Source: Pseudomonas sp. BN411
GTDB taxonomy: Bacteria > Pseudomonadota > Gammaproteobacteria > Pseudomonadales > Pseudomonadaceae
Direction of reading: 5' to 3'
Assembly (NCBI RefSeq): GCF_029871235.1
Contig: NZ_SSOM01000069.1
Span: forward strand, 1 to 64,000
DNA: 64,000 nucleotides
The notes beneath the pieces are model-generated. The model did no database searches and was not told the DNA's origin. It saw only the letters and a list, made by a program, of their open reading frames with translations. Positions 24,692-33,655 of the stretch are shown in pieces (within the stretch, counting starts at the first letter, position 1; each line of letters opens with the position of its first letter). The position numbers and the translations under genes were made by a program.

Positions 24692-24722
24692 GGTGGATGA
24701 AAAGAGCGTCATCCACCCTACA
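24692..24722. repeat. Right REP of the RAYT unit
   Basis: GGTGGATGAAAAGAGC followed by GTCATCCACCCTACA; the inverse of 24068-24098 with 29 of 31 positions equal. It lies upstream of the transposase gene. Confidence 0.9.
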
Positions 24723-24753
24723 CAAGCCTGAGAGTTGTACGCTTCCCGGTTAT

Positions 24754-25671
24754 CTACCTCGTTCCCTCATTATCCGTTCCGGGGTAGCGCCGGGCGAGAG
24801 TGGACGAAAGTTCTCTAAGCAGTGCTTGGTAAGTGTGAAACAATTGAATTGCCTTGAGGAGCTCCTGCCAGCAGGCATCATAGGCTTGTTGGAAGCTCAA
24901 TGGCTGGGTACCACCGAAGCCATAACATACTGCCTTCTTTGTCGGATGCTCGACAAACTGTGCAGTACCGTCAGGTTGCTTTACCAACTCGCTCCAAGGC
25001 TTGATAGAGCGTCTCACGAAGCTGGTCTCACCCTGCTCAAAACGTGGCGCAATTCCGTGGCTGGCGAGGTCACGAAAGTTGTAGCTGGCTGTGCTGAAGG
25101 CCTTGTTATCTAGGTGAGTAAGCGCCTGCAGAAAAGGAGCGAAGCTCGTGTAATTTGCGCCTATTCGCTTTAACTGCATCTCGCGCTTCCGGCGACTCAG
25201 ATACCCATGTTCGTCCTGATCCAATCGATCCTTGTAGTCTTCTTGTAATGCCAGATTGGCTTGATGCAGGGCGTTGGTTGCTATAGAGCCGAAGCGTTCG
25301 CGAGTCGAACTTGGTTGCAGCATGCAGTAGAAGGCCAAATGCTCAACATACTGCCGGCGTATAGACCATTCCTGCTCACCTTCGAACTGCTTGAGTACGT
25401 CAATCCAGAGAGACCAATCCACCAAGTATCCATACCAACTGTGAAGTTGGTTGATGGTTTCTCTCAGGTCGTTTGCTATCGCTAACTCCATAAATGCCGG
25501 TCCCCAGTAGATCTTTTGGATTTTGTCCGAGAGATCGTAGGATAGGGGATACTCAATTTTGTCTATGAAGACCTCAAGCCTTTCCAGGAATAGTAAGTGC
25601 GCCGACTCGTAGAGTTCGCGTATTGCTCTTCGAGCCTCTCTGCACGGTATCTCTTCAGTTGTTTCAGACAT
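24754..25671 (-). CDS. Orphan protein with HEPN-like Rx4H motif
   Basis: A 305-residue, mostly helical, soluble protein. GGAGGAAGG precedes the ATG by about five bases. The composition is clearly less GC-rich than nrdB next to it. Residues 198-206 read NFRDLASHG, giving Arg200-x4-His205, the signature of HEPN RNases, set between helices (about 170-200 and 255-295) as expected; the following GIAPRF fits the style of Cthe_2314-type HEPN proteins. No nucleotidyltransferase or antitoxin partner is adjacent. The family assignment is my inference; otherwise it is a hypothetical accessory gene. Confidence 0.55.
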   Translation of the reverse strand: MSETTEEIPCREARRAIRELYESAHLLFLERLEVFIDKIEYPLSYDLSDKIQKIYWGPAFMELAIANDLRETINQLHSWYGYLVDWSLWIDVLKQFEGEQEWSIRRQYVEHLAFYCMLQPSSTRERFGSIATNALHQANLALQEDYKDRLDQDEHGYLSRRKREMQLKRIGANYTSFAPFLQALTHLDNKAFSTASYNFRDLASHGIAPRFEQGETSFVRRSIKPWSELVKQPDGTAQFVEHPTKKAVCYGFGGTQPLSFQQAYDACWQELLKAIQLFHTYQALLRELSSTLARRYPGTDNEGTR

Positions 25672-25776
25672 CCTTCCTCCGTCTGGCTACCAAATAGGAG
25701 GACATAGTTCATTCTCTCCTTTAGGATTCGTCCTCTGGCTGTTATCTGTCGTCCAAGTCCGCACTTTCGGTAAAGT

Positions 25777-25806
25777 AAAAAAACCCCGCACTAGGCGGGG
25801 TTTTGT
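25777..25806 (-). terminator. Rho-independent terminator of nrdAB
   Basis: AAAACCCCGC-ACTAG-GCGGGGTTTT forms a strong stem flanked by A and T runs on both sides, so it can act in both directions. It lies 72 bp beyond the nrdB stop. Confidence 0.85.
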
Positions 25807-25877
25807 CTTTCTATTCGCTACCCCGAACTTCCATTTCAGGCAAAGCGTTTCTGTTTTCCTAATGTCTTGACCCGGAT

Positions 25878-27125
25878 TCAATCCCAGCTCAGCGCGCCGC
25901 CGGTTTGATATTCGATGACTCGTGTCTCGAAGAAGTTCTTCTCTTTCTTCAGGTCCATGATTTCGGACATCCACGGGAACGGGTTGGTCGCGCCCGGGTA
26001 TTCCTCTTTCAGGCCGATCTGGGTCAGGCGGCGGTTGGCGATGAACTTGAGGTAGTCCTCCATCATCGCGGCGTTCATGCCCAGTACGCCGCGCGGCATG
26101 GTGTCGCGAGCGTATTCGATTTCCAGCTGGGTGCCCTGCAGGATCATCTGGGTGGCTTCGTCCTTCATCTGGGCATCCCACAGGTGCGGGTTTTCGATCT
26201 TGATCTGGTTGATCACGTCGATGCCGAAGTTCAGGTGCATGGACTCGTCACGCAGGATGTACTGGAACTGCTCGGCAGTGCCGGTCATCTTGTTGCGGCG
26301 GCCCATGGAGAGGATCTGGGTGAAGCCGCAGTAGAAGAAGATGCCTTCCAGTACGCAGTAGTAGGCGATCAGGTTGCGCAGGAACTGGCGGTCGGTCTCC
26401 GGGGTGCCGGTCTTGAACTCGGGGTCGGAGATCGAGCGGGTGTACTTCAGGCCCCAGGACGCTTTCTTCGCGACGCTCGGGATCTCGTGGTACATGTTGA
26501 AGATTTCGCCTTCATCCATGCCCAGCGACTCGATGCAGTACTGGTAGGCGTGGGTGTGGATCGCCTCTTCGAAGGCCTGGCGCAGGATGTACTGGCGGCA
26601 TTCGGGGTTGGTGATCAGGCGGTACACGGCCAGCACCAGGTTGTTGGCAACCAGGGAGTCGGCGGTGGAGAAGAAGCCGAGGTTGCGCATCACGATGCGG
26701 CGCTCGTCTTCAGACAGGCCGTCCTTGCTCTTCCACAGGGCAATGTCGGCGTTCATGTTCACTTCCTGCGGCATCCAGTGGTTGGCGCAACCATCCAGAT
26801 ACTTCTGCCAGGCCCAGTCGTACTTGAAGGGTACGAGTTGGTTGAGGTCGGCGCGGGCGTTGATCATCTGCTTGTCGCCAACCTGCACGCGCGCGGCGGA
26901 GCCTTCGAGGTCGTCCAGGCCTTCCTGGATGTCGAGGGCGTCGAGGGCCTTCTTGGCGCGGGCGACGGCGTCGGAGTCGTTGGCCGATACGGCGCGGGCG
27001 TCTTCAACGGAGCCGGCGGCTTCGTCGTCGAGCTTGTCGATGTTCTTGGCTGCGGCCTGGGCAACGGCGGGGGCTGCCTTGGCTTCGGTGGGGTCTTCTT
27101 TGTCGAATTCGTCCCAGCTGAGCAT
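25878..27125 (-). CDS. nrdB: Ribonucleotide reductase class Ia, beta subunit
   Basis: A 415-residue NrdB carrying the diiron-tyrosyl radical cofactor that starts catalysis in NrdA. The helical core includes [18 protein letters not shown] and [15 protein letters not shown], which supply Glu and His iron ligands. The first 80 or so residues are acidic, Ala-rich and poorly ordered, longer than in E. coli NrdB (376) but usual for Pseudomonas. The gene is 252 bp downstream of nrdA, with twin palindromes between them, and ends before a strong terminator. Confidence 0.95.
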   Translation of the reverse strand: MLSWDEFDKEDPTEAKAAPAVAQAAAKNIDKLDDEAAGSVEDARAVSANDSDAVARAKKALDALDIQEGLDDLEGSAARVQVGDKQMINARADLNQLVPFKYDWAWQKYLDGCANHWMPQEVNMNADIALWKSKDGLSEDERRIVMRNLGFFSTADSLVANNLVLAVYRLITNPECRQYILRQAFEEAIHTHAYQYCIESLGMDEGEIFNMYHEIPSVAKKASWGLKYTRSISDPEFKTGTPETDRQFLRNLIAYYCVLEGIFFYCGFTQILSMGRRNKMTGTAEQFQYILRDESMHLNFGIDVINQIKIENPHLWDAQMKDEATQMILQGTQLEIEYARDTMPRGVLGMNAAMMEDYLKFIANRRLTQIGLKEEYPGATNPFPWMSEIMDLKKEKNFFETRVIEYQTGGALSWD

Positions 27126-27304
27126 TGTTCCTCTCCTGGTCTGCGGACCGGTCTGTGCCGGCCTGGGTGTTTGGGTGCGTGGATGGATGCACGCGAAAGC
27201 GTTGGATCAAGGACGGGGCGGTGGTTTGCCCTGGCCTGTGCACACCCGGTTTGTGGGTGTGACTGTTCGGAAATCGGTGCTGCCTTTTTTACCCTCTTCC
27301 CCGG

Positions 27305-27360
27305 CCCCTCTCCCGCAAGCGGGAGAGGGGAGGGAAGAGCCCTCTCCCGGGGGAGAGGGG
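27305..27360. repeat. Twin CCCTCTCCC palindromes between nrdA and nrdB
   Basis: CCCCTCTCCCGC-AA-GCGGGAGAGGGG is a perfect 12-bp stem at 27305-27330; a second palindrome, CCCTCTCCCGGGGGAGAGGG, follows near 27341-27360. No T run follows on the minus strand, so these look like REP-type elements or mRNA stabilisers rather than terminators. Confidence 0.8.
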
Positions 27361-27377
27361 GCGGCCCGTGCGATGCC

Positions 27378-30269
27378 TTATTGGCACGCTTCGCAGTCCG
27401 GGTTGTCTATGGAGCAGGCACTCGGTACCGGAGCCGGTGCCGGCGCTGCAGCCGGAGCGGCTTGCAGGGTTTCGCTGCCGCCTGCCGATACGGCGTTCAG
27501 CTTGCCGGTGTTGATGGTCGACTTCTCGGTGCTGGTGGCGGCCAGGGCGCGGAGGTAGTAGGTGGTTTTCAGGCCACGGTACCAAGCCATGCGGTAGGTC
27601 ACGTCCAGCTTCTTGCCCGAGGCGCCGGCGATGTAGAGGTTCAGGGACTGGGCCTGATCGATCCACTTCTGACGGCGGCTGGCGGCGTCGACGATCCACT
27701 TGGTTTCGACTTCGAACGCGGTGGCGTACAGGTCTTTCAGGTCTTGCGGGATGCGCTCGATCTGCTGCACGGAACCGTCGTAGTACTTCAGGTCGTTGAC
27801 CATGACCGGGTCCCACAGGCCACGGGCTTTGAGGTCGTGTACCAGGTAGGGGTTGATCACGGTGAACTCGCCGGAGAGGTTCGATTTCACGTAGAGGTTC
27901 TGGTAGGTCGGCTCGATGGACTGCGATACGCCGGTGATGTTGGCGATGGTCGCGGTCGGCGCAATGGCCATGATGTTCGAGTTACGAATACCTTTCTTGA
28001 CGCGCTCGCGAACCGGGGCCCAGTCCAGGGACTCGGTCAGGTCGACGTCGATGTACTTCTGGCCACGGGCCTCGATCAGGATCTGCTGGGAGTCCAGCGG
28101 CAGGATGCCCTTGGACCACAGGGAACCGTCGAAGGTCTCGTAGGCGCCGCGCTCATCGGCCAGGTCGCAGGAAGCCTGGATGGCGAAGTAGCTCACCGCT
28201 TCCATGGACTTGTCGGCGAACTCGATGGCCGCGTCGGAGCCGTAGGCGATGTGCTGCAGGTACAGGGCGTCCTGGAAGCCCATGATGCCCAGGCCAACCG
28301 GACGGTGCTTGAGGTTCGAGTTGCGAGCCTGCGGAACCGAGTAGTAGTTGATGTCGATAACGTTATCGAGCATGCGTACTGCGGTCTTGACGGTCTTCTC
28401 GAGCTTGGCGGTGTCCAGCTTGCCATCAACGATGTGGTTGACCAGGTTGATCGAGCCCAGGTTGCAGACCGCGATCTCGTCCTTGTTGGTGTTCAGGGTG
28501 ATCTCGGTGCACAGGTTGGAGCTGTGGACCACGCCCACGTGCTGCTGCGGGCTGCGCAGGTTGCACGGGTCCTTGAAGGTCAGCCACGGGTGGCCGGTCT
28601 CGAAGAGCATCGAGAGCATCTTGCGCCACAGGTCTTTGGCCTGGATGGTCTTGAACAGCTTGATCTTGCCGTACTGGGTCAGGGCTTCGTAGTACTCGTA
28701 GCGCTCTTCGAAGGCCTTGCCGGTCAGGTCGTGCAGGTCCGGTACTTCGGACGGCGAGAACAGGGTCCACTGGCCATCGTCGAACACGCGCTTCATGAAC
28801 AGGTCCGGAATCCAGTTCGCGGTGTTCATGTCGTGGGTACGGCGGCGGTCGTCACCGGTGTTCTTGCGGAGTTCGATGAACTCTTCGATGTCCATGTGCC
28901 AGGTTTCCAGGTAGGCACAGACAGCGCCCTTGCGCTTGCCACCCTGGTTAACGGCGACGGCGGTGTCGTTCACCACTTTCAGGAACGGAACCACGCCCTG
29001 GGACTTGCCGTTGGTGCCCTTGATGTAGGAGCCCAGCGCACGGACCGGGGTCCAGTCGTTGCCCAGGCCACCGGCGAATTTCGACAGCATGGCGTTGTCG
29101 TGGATCGCGCTGTAGATGCCCGACAGGTCGTCCGGCACGGTGGTCAGGTAGCAGGACGACAGCTGCGGACGCAGGGTGCCGGCGTTGAATAGGGTCGGAG
29201 TCGACGACATGTAGTCGAAGGAGGACAGCAGGTTGTAGAACTCGATGGCGCGTTCTTCTTTCTGCTTCTCTTCGATGGCCAGGCCCATGGCCACGCGCAT
29301 GAAGAAGACCTGCGGCAGTTCGAAGCGGATGCCGTCCTTGTGGATGAAGTAACGGTCGTACAGGGTCTGCAGGCCGAGGTAGGTGAACTGCTGGTCACGC
29401 TCGTGGTTGATGGCCTTGCCCAGTTTTTCCAGGTCGAAGGTCTTCAGCTGCGGGTCGAGCAGTTCGAACTCGACGCCTTTTTCCACGTAGGCCGGCAGGG
29501 CCTTGGCGTAGAGATCGGCCATCTCGTGGTGAGTGGCGCTCTCGGCAACACCGAGGAAGCCCAGCGCTTCGGCGCGCAGGGTGTCCATCAGCAGGCGGGC
29601 GGTGACGTAGGAGTAGTTCGGCTCGCGCTCTACCAGGGTACGGGCAGTCATCACCAGGGCGGTGTTGACGTCCTTCTCGGCTACGCCGTCGTAGAGGTTC
29701 TTCAGGGTTTCACGCTCGATCAGCGCGCCGTCGACTTCGGCCAGGGCTTCGCAGGCTTCGCTGATGATGGTGTTCAGGCGGCCCATGTCCAGCGGCTGCT
29801 GGCTGCCATCGGCGCGAGTGATGCGGATGCTCGGGTGCGGTTGGGCGACGTCGCCGCCGGCGCTGCGCTTGGAGCGCTCCTGGGCGCGGGACTCGCGGTA
29901 GATCACGTAGTCGCGGGCGACTTTCTGCTCGCCGGCGCGCATCAGGGCCAGTTCGACCTGGTCCTGGATTTCTTCGATGTGGATGGTGCCGCCGGAGGGC
30001 ATGCGGCGCTTGAAGGTCGCGGTGACCTGCTCGGTCAGGCGGGCTACGGTTTCATGGATACGCGAAGAAGCTGCGGCAGTACCGCCTTCCACAGCGAGGA
30101 ACGCCTTGGTGATGGCAACGGTGATCTTGTCGTCGGTGTAGGCGACAACGGTGCCGTTGCGTTTGATCACGCGCAGCTGGCCGGGCGCAGTGGCGGCCAG
30201 ATCCTGATTGGAATCTGCTGCCTGCGGCGCGGTGGCCTGCGGGTTCTCGCGAGTGGTGTCGGTCTGCAT
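27378..30269 (-). CDS. nrdA: Ribonucleotide reductase class Ia, alpha subunit
   Basis: A 963-residue catalytic subunit that reduces ribonucleoside diphosphates. Two ATP-cones occupy the N-terminus (about residues 30-125 and 140-235), a feature of Pseudomonas NrdA that gives extra allosteric control of activity. The barrel contains the CNLR and SSNLCTEITLNT segments, and the C-terminus ends in DCEACQ, the mobile CxxC dithiol. The Met at 30269 (GGAG six bases upstream) gives the length I remember for P. aeruginosa NrdA, so two earlier in-frame Met codons are not used. It forms an operon with nrdB. Confidence 0.95.
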   Translation of the reverse strand: MQTDTTRENPQATAPQAADSNQDLAATAPGQLRVIKRNGTVVAYTDDKITVAITKAFLAVEGGTAAASSRIHETVARLTEQVTATFKRRMPSGGTIHIEEIQDQVELALMRAGEQKVARDYVIYRESRAQERSKRSAGGDVAQPHPSIRITRADGSQQPLDMGRLNTIISEACEALAEVDGALIERETLKNLYDGVAEKDVNTALVMTARTLVEREPNYSYVTARLLMDTLRAEALGFLGVAESATHHEMADLYAKALPAYVEKGVEFELLDPQLKTFDLEKLGKAINHERDQQFTYLGLQTLYDRYFIHKDGIRFELPQVFFMRVAMGLAIEEKQKEERAIEFYNLLSSFDYMSSTPTLFNAGTLRPQLSSCYLTTVPDDLSGIYSAIHDNAMLSKFAGGLGNDWTPVRALGSYIKGTNGKSQGVVPFLKVVNDTAVAVNQGGKRKGAVCAYLETWHMDIEEFIELRKNTGDDRRRTHDMNTANWIPDLFMKRVFDDGQWTLFSPSEVPDLHDLTGKAFEERYEYYEALTQYGKIKLFKTIQAKDLWRKMLSMLFETGHPWLTFKDPCNLRSPQQHVGVVHSSNLCTEITLNTNKDEIAVCNLGSINLVNHIVDGKLDTAKLEKTVKTAVRMLDNVIDINYYSVPQARNSNLKHRPVGLGIMGFQDALYLQHIAYGSDAAIEFADKSMEAVSYFAIQASCDLADERGAYETFDGSLWSKGILPLDSQQILIEARGQKYIDVDLTESLDWAPVRERVKKGIRNSNIMAIAPTATIANITGVSQSIEPTYQNLYVKSNLSGEFTVINPYLVHDLKARGLWDPVMVNDLKYYDGSVQQIERIPQDLKDLYATAFEVETKWIVDAASRRQKWIDQAQSLNLYIAGASGKKLDVTYRMAWYRGLKTTYYLRALAATSTEKSTINTGKLNAVSAGGSETLQAAPAAAPAPAPVPSACSIDNPDCEACQ

Positions 30270-30452
30270 GGGGTTCTCCATGTTCTGATTTATGTAAGGG
30301 CGCCTGAATCGCCTTCGTTCCCTTTTCACAACGCAATACGCACGGCAACGGCGCCGGGTGCGAACGCGTGGTGCTTCGGGGCTGAAGGACAGGACTCAAG
30401 TGCCTTCCTGGCCCTACAAGTCAATCGCCACGGTGTTAACGATCCGTGACAA

Positions 30453-30468
30453 CCACAATACCTAGTGG
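30453..30468. promoter_or_regulatory. NrdR-like box (weaker)
   Basis: CCACAATACCTAGTGG matches 12 of 16 positions of the NrdR box consensus acaCwAtATaTwGtgt, 184 bp upstream of the nrdA start. No clear second box lies three helical turns away. Confidence 0.4.
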
Positions 30469-30731
30469 TGGGCGCTGTTGGCGCCTCACCTGCTTCCGAC
30501 CCCCAGTCACGTTCTTTGTGTCCTGGGCCGGCACCACTCGCCAGAGGCGTTTGGTGGGTGAAATACCGCTTGTGACACACCGGTGGTCAGGCTCGGAAAA
30601 AGCCTTTAGCGCTTGATTCTAATTAGTGTCCGGTGGTACGCCCTCACCCCTATATGTAGGGGCTGAGCTCGATGGGGGTACAAGATAATGCGCTGTTGGG
30701 GGTATTGCAAGGCGAGCCACAACATCTAGCC

Positions 30732-30740
30732 TGTGGATAA
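30732..30740 (-). promoter_or_regulatory. DnaA box upstream of nrdA
   Basis: TGTGGATAA is the exact complement of the consensus TTATCCACA. It is followed by TTGTGGGTG and TTTGTGGGTG, which look like weaker boxes. DnaA control of nrdAB is known in E. coli. Confidence 0.6.
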
Positions 30741-30871
30741 GTTGTGGGTGATTTGTGGGTGACTGTGGGGTAACGGAGGCAAAGGCCCGGTGGCTCTAGG
30801 CTCTGCCGTTCGTCGCCGCCGAATGGGCGGTTTTCGAGGTCTGGACGTGCTGTCGATGGCGTCGCAAGCTA

Positions 30872-30887
30872 ACACAATATCTTGTGT
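30872..30887. promoter_or_regulatory. NrdR-like box (strong palindrome)
   Basis: ACACAATATCTTGTGT fits the NrdR box at nearly every position and extends to AACACAA-TATC-TTGTGTT. It lies about 600 bp from nrdA and 98 bp from the divergent response regulator gene, so it could act on either side. Confidence 0.55.
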
Positions 30888-30984
30888 TTTGGGTCGCATC
30901 TGGCATGCGCTGTGCTATCGATCCGGCATTGATACAATGCGGACCCGTTTTTCGATGGTCCTGACGCTGTCTAGGGAGTGCGTG

Positions 30985-31707
30985 GTGGAGCAAGAAGCCT
31001 GGCGAATCCTCATAGTCGAAGACGATCAGCGACTGGCCGATCTGACTCGTGAGTACCTGGAAGGCAACGGCCTGCAGGTATCCATCGAGTCCGATGGCGG
31101 CCAGGCGGTGGCGCGCATCCTCAAGGAGCGCCCGGATCTGGTGGTGCTGGACCTGATGCTGCCGGGGGAGGATGGCCTGTCCATCTGCCGCAAGCTGCGG
31201 GGCCAGTACGAGGGGCCGATCCTGATGCTCACCGCGCGCACCGACGACATGGATCAGGTACTGGGCCTGGAGTTGGGCGCCGATGACTATGTGTGCAAGC
31301 CGGTGCGCCCGCGTGTGCTACTGGCGCGCATCCGTGCCCTGTTGCGGCGTAGCGAGGTGGTCGCCGAGGTGCCCGTTGTGGAAAACCAGCGCCGCCTGGA
31401 GTTCGGTCCGTTGGTGATCGACAACGCCATGCGCGAGGCCTGGCTCAACGAGCGCAGCATCGAGTTGACCAGTGCGGAGTTCGACCTGCTCTGGCTGCTG
31501 GCGGTGAACGCTGGGCGCATCCTGTCCCGCGAGGAGATCTTCAATTCCCTGCGCGGCATCGAGTACGACGGCCAGGACCGCTCCATCGACGTGCGCATTT
31601 CGCGCATCCGCCCGAAGATTGGTGACGACCCCATGCATCCGCGCCTGATCAAGACGGTACGCAGCAAGGGCTACCTATTTGTCAGGGAGGCCGCTGAAGG
31701 CCTCTGA
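30985..31707 (+). CDS. OmpR-family response regulator (RstA-like)
   Basis: A 240-residue regulator starting at a GTG with GGGAG six bases upstream. The receiver domain has the acidic pair in IVEDDQR (residues 10-16), phospho-acceptor Asp56 in VVLDLMLPGEDG, and the conserved Lys in VCKPVRP. A winged-helix OmpR/PhoB domain follows from about residue 135. The wording LVVLDLMLPGEDGLSICRKLR and the partner kinase resemble RstA/RstB. It is divergent from nrdA across a 715-bp control region and 15 bp upstream of the kinase gene. Confidence 0.88.
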   Translation: MEQEAWRILIVEDDQRLADLTREYLEGNGLQVSIESDGGQAVARILKERPDLVVLDLMLPGEDGLSICRKLRGQYEGPILMLTARTDDMDQVLGLELGADDYVCKPVRPRVLLARIRALLRRSEVVAEVPVVENQRRLEFGPLVIDNAMREAWLNERSIELTSAEFDLLWLLAVNAGRILSREEIFNSLRGIEYDGQDRSIDVRISRIRPKIGDDPMHPRLIKTVRSKGYLFVREAAEGL

Positions 31708-31722
31708 CGCTGGCGACAGTCC

Positions 31723-33339
31723 ATGAACTCGATCTTCCTGCGCATTTACGGCGGCATGCTGGTGACCCTGGTGCTGGTGGCGCTGCTCGGCGTCTTCACT
31801 ATCCACCAGGTCAACCAGGTGCGTTCTGACCAGTACCGCGAGAGCCTGGCCCGTGGCACCTTCCGCCTGATGGCCGACAACCTCCAGCCCATGAATGAAG
31901 TGGAGCGCCGCCGCGCGGTGGTGCTCTGGGGGCGCCTGCTGGGCATTCCCCTGGAACTGCAGCCCATGGAGGGCTCCAAGCTGGACAACAGCGCGCGCAA
32001 TCGCCTGACACGCGGCCAGGTACTGGTGGAGCAGACCGGCCCCCATGCGGCACGGGTGTTCGCCCTGGTGAGTGTGGGCGAGCGGCTGCTGCTGACTGGT
32101 GACGTGGAGCAGATCAGCGAGCAGCTGGCGCGGGCCACCGTCTATCTATTGATGGATGAGCTGGTGCGCTTCCCGGTGAACGAACAGCCCCAGCGCCTGG
32201 CGTCCATCAAGGAGAACAAGCAGTTCGGCTTCGACATGCGGCTGATCCCGCTGAAAGACGCCGACCTGGACGTCGATCAGCGTCGCCGGGTGGACGAGGG
32301 CGATACGGTGATGGCCCTCGGCAAGGATGGCGACTCCATCCGCGTATTCTCCGGCATGGTGGACACGCCCTGGGTGCTGGAGATGGGCCCGCTGCATCAG
32401 ATGAACCCTTATCCGCCACAGATGCTGGTGCTGATCGGCTTTCTCGGCCTGACCCTGATTGGTCTGACCGTATATTTCCTGGTGCGTCAGCTGGAGCATC
32501 GGTTGATGGGGCTGGAGAGCGCTGCCACCGACATCGCTCAGGGCAAGCTGGATGCGCGGGTTCCTACCAGGGGCGCCGACTCAGTGGGGCGCCTGGCCGC
32601 TGCTTTCAATGGTATGGCCGAGCAGTTGCAGCGCCTGCTGATGCTGCAACGCGAACTGATCCGCGCGGTGTCCCATGAGCTGCGTACCCCGGTGGCGCGG
32701 CTGCGCTTCGGCCTGGAGATGATCGGCGACGCCGACAATGACGAGTCCCGGCGCAAATATATGGAAGGCATGGACGGCGACATCCAGGAACTGGACAAGC
32801 TGGTGGACGAGATGCTGACTTACGCGCGCCTGGAGCAGGGCTCGCCGGCCCTGCATTTCCAGCGCGTGGACCTGGATGCACTGTTCGACCAGGTGATCGC
32901 CGAACTGTCGCCCTTGCGTGCCTCGGTACGCATCGAGCGCGGCCTGTGCCTGAACGTCGGCAACGACGGGGCCTGGGTCGAAGCCGAGCCGCGTTACCTG
33001 CACCGCGCTCTGCAGAACCTGGTGAGCAATGCCATGCGCCATGCGGAATCACGGGTGCAGCTGAATTACCAGATCGGCCACAAGCGCTGCCGTATCGACG
33101 TCGAGGACGACGGCCCCGGCGTGCCGGAAAGCCAGTGGGAGAAAATCTTCAAACCCTTCATGCGCTTGGACGACAGCCGCACCCGCGCCTCCGGCGGCCA
33201 CGGCCTGGGGCTGTCCATCGTGCGGCGGATCATCTACTGGCACGCCGGCCGCGCACAGGTCGGCCGCAGCGAGTCATTGGGCGGCGCACGGTTCAGCCTG
33301 GTATGGCCGCGCCGGCAGAGCGAGGCGGAGACGCTGTAG
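31723..33339 (+). CDS. Sensor histidine kinase (RstB-like)
   Basis: A 538-residue inner-membrane kinase. TM1 spans about residues 9-30, a periplasmic sensor domain of some 200 residues follows, TM2 is at about 233-255, and HAMP runs to about 306. The H-box is SHELRTPVARLR with His318; the ATPase domain shows the N box LQNLVSNAMRHA, DDGPGVP and GGHGLGLSIV. It is larger than E. coli RstB (433), with an expanded sensor domain. It forms an operon with the upstream response regulator. Confidence 0.88.
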   Translation: MNSIFLRIYGGMLVTLVLVALLGVFTIHQVNQVRSDQYRESLARGTFRLMADNLQPMNEVERRRAVVLWGRLLGIPLELQPMEGSKLDNSARNRLTRGQVLVEQTGPHAARVFALVSVGERLLLTGDVEQISEQLARATVYLLMDELVRFPVNEQPQRLASIKENKQFGFDMRLIPLKDADLDVDQRRRVDEGDTVMALGKDGDSIRVFSGMVDTPWVLEMGPLHQMNPYPPQMLVLIGFLGLTLIGLTVYFLVRQLEHRLMGLESAATDIAQGKLDARVPTRGADSVGRLAAAFNGMAEQLQRLLMLQRELIRAVSHELRTPVARLRFGLEMIGDADNDESRRKYMEGMDGDIQELDKLVDEMLTYARLEQGSPALHFQRVDLDALFDQVIAELSPLRASVRIERGLCLNVGNDGAWVEAEPRYLHRALQNLVSNAMRHAESRVQLNYQIGHKRCRIDVEDDGPGVPESQWEKIFKPFMRLDDSRTRASGGHGLGLSIVRRIIYWHAGRAQVGRSESLGGARFSLVWPRRQSEAETL

Positions 33340-33355
33340 GTTTCGCTTCGCTTCT

Positions 33356-33635
33356 CTGTGGGGGCGAATTCATTCGCGATTGAAATCGCTCCCACAAGGG
33401 AGGGCGAACCGCCGGTGTGATTCCGATATCGGTGTGCATTGCGCCCCGTTGGCTGAGTACTTGAGGGGATGGTCTGTCTTGCAGAATTCGGGACAGCTGC
33501 GCTGTCCTCAGCGAATGAATTCGCCCCCACAGGAGTTCCGAGCGGATTCAGTTCGTAGGATGGGTGGAGCGGAGCGATACCCATCAATGCCTTGTGGGAG
33601 CGAATTTATTCGCGATTGAAATCGCCCCCACAGGG
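33356..33635. repeat. REP cluster, two families interleaved
   Basis: Two TGTGGGGGCGAATTCATTCGCG-type elements (33356-33400 and 33591-33635), an inverted half (33511-33533) and one GTAGGATGGGTGGAGCGGAG hairpin (33554-33589) fill the gap between the sensor kinase and pcpS. No gene is supported in this stretch. Confidence 0.85.
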
Positions 33636-33655
33636 TTATTTGCCAGCCGCTCGCT

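Noticed and set aside
24754-25671. Calling the orphan protein a confirmed HEPN toxin.
   Set aside because: The Rx4H motif is short and could occur by chance; without a profile or structure comparison it stays a hypothesis.
25905-29192. A very long plus-strand open frame antisense to nrdB and nrdA.
   Set aside because: It is a by-product of high-GC codon bias opposite two well-recognised genes; its protein is repetitive in His, Val, Gly and Asp and matches no family.
30270-30450. Possible cobalamin riboswitch in the nrdA leader.
   Set aside because: None of the conserved B12-riboswitch segments (GCCACTG, the B12 box) is present here, in contrast to 54112-54296.
30326-30580. An 84-codon minus-strand frame between nrdA and its NrdR-like boxes.
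   Set aside because: No ribosome-binding site and an unlikely composition; the interval is better read as the nrdA leader/promoter.
33356-33635. A repeat cluster that at first sight looks like a small array.
   Set aside because: The units are palindromic, mixed in orientation and family, and not evenly spaced, so they are REPs and not a CRISPR array.
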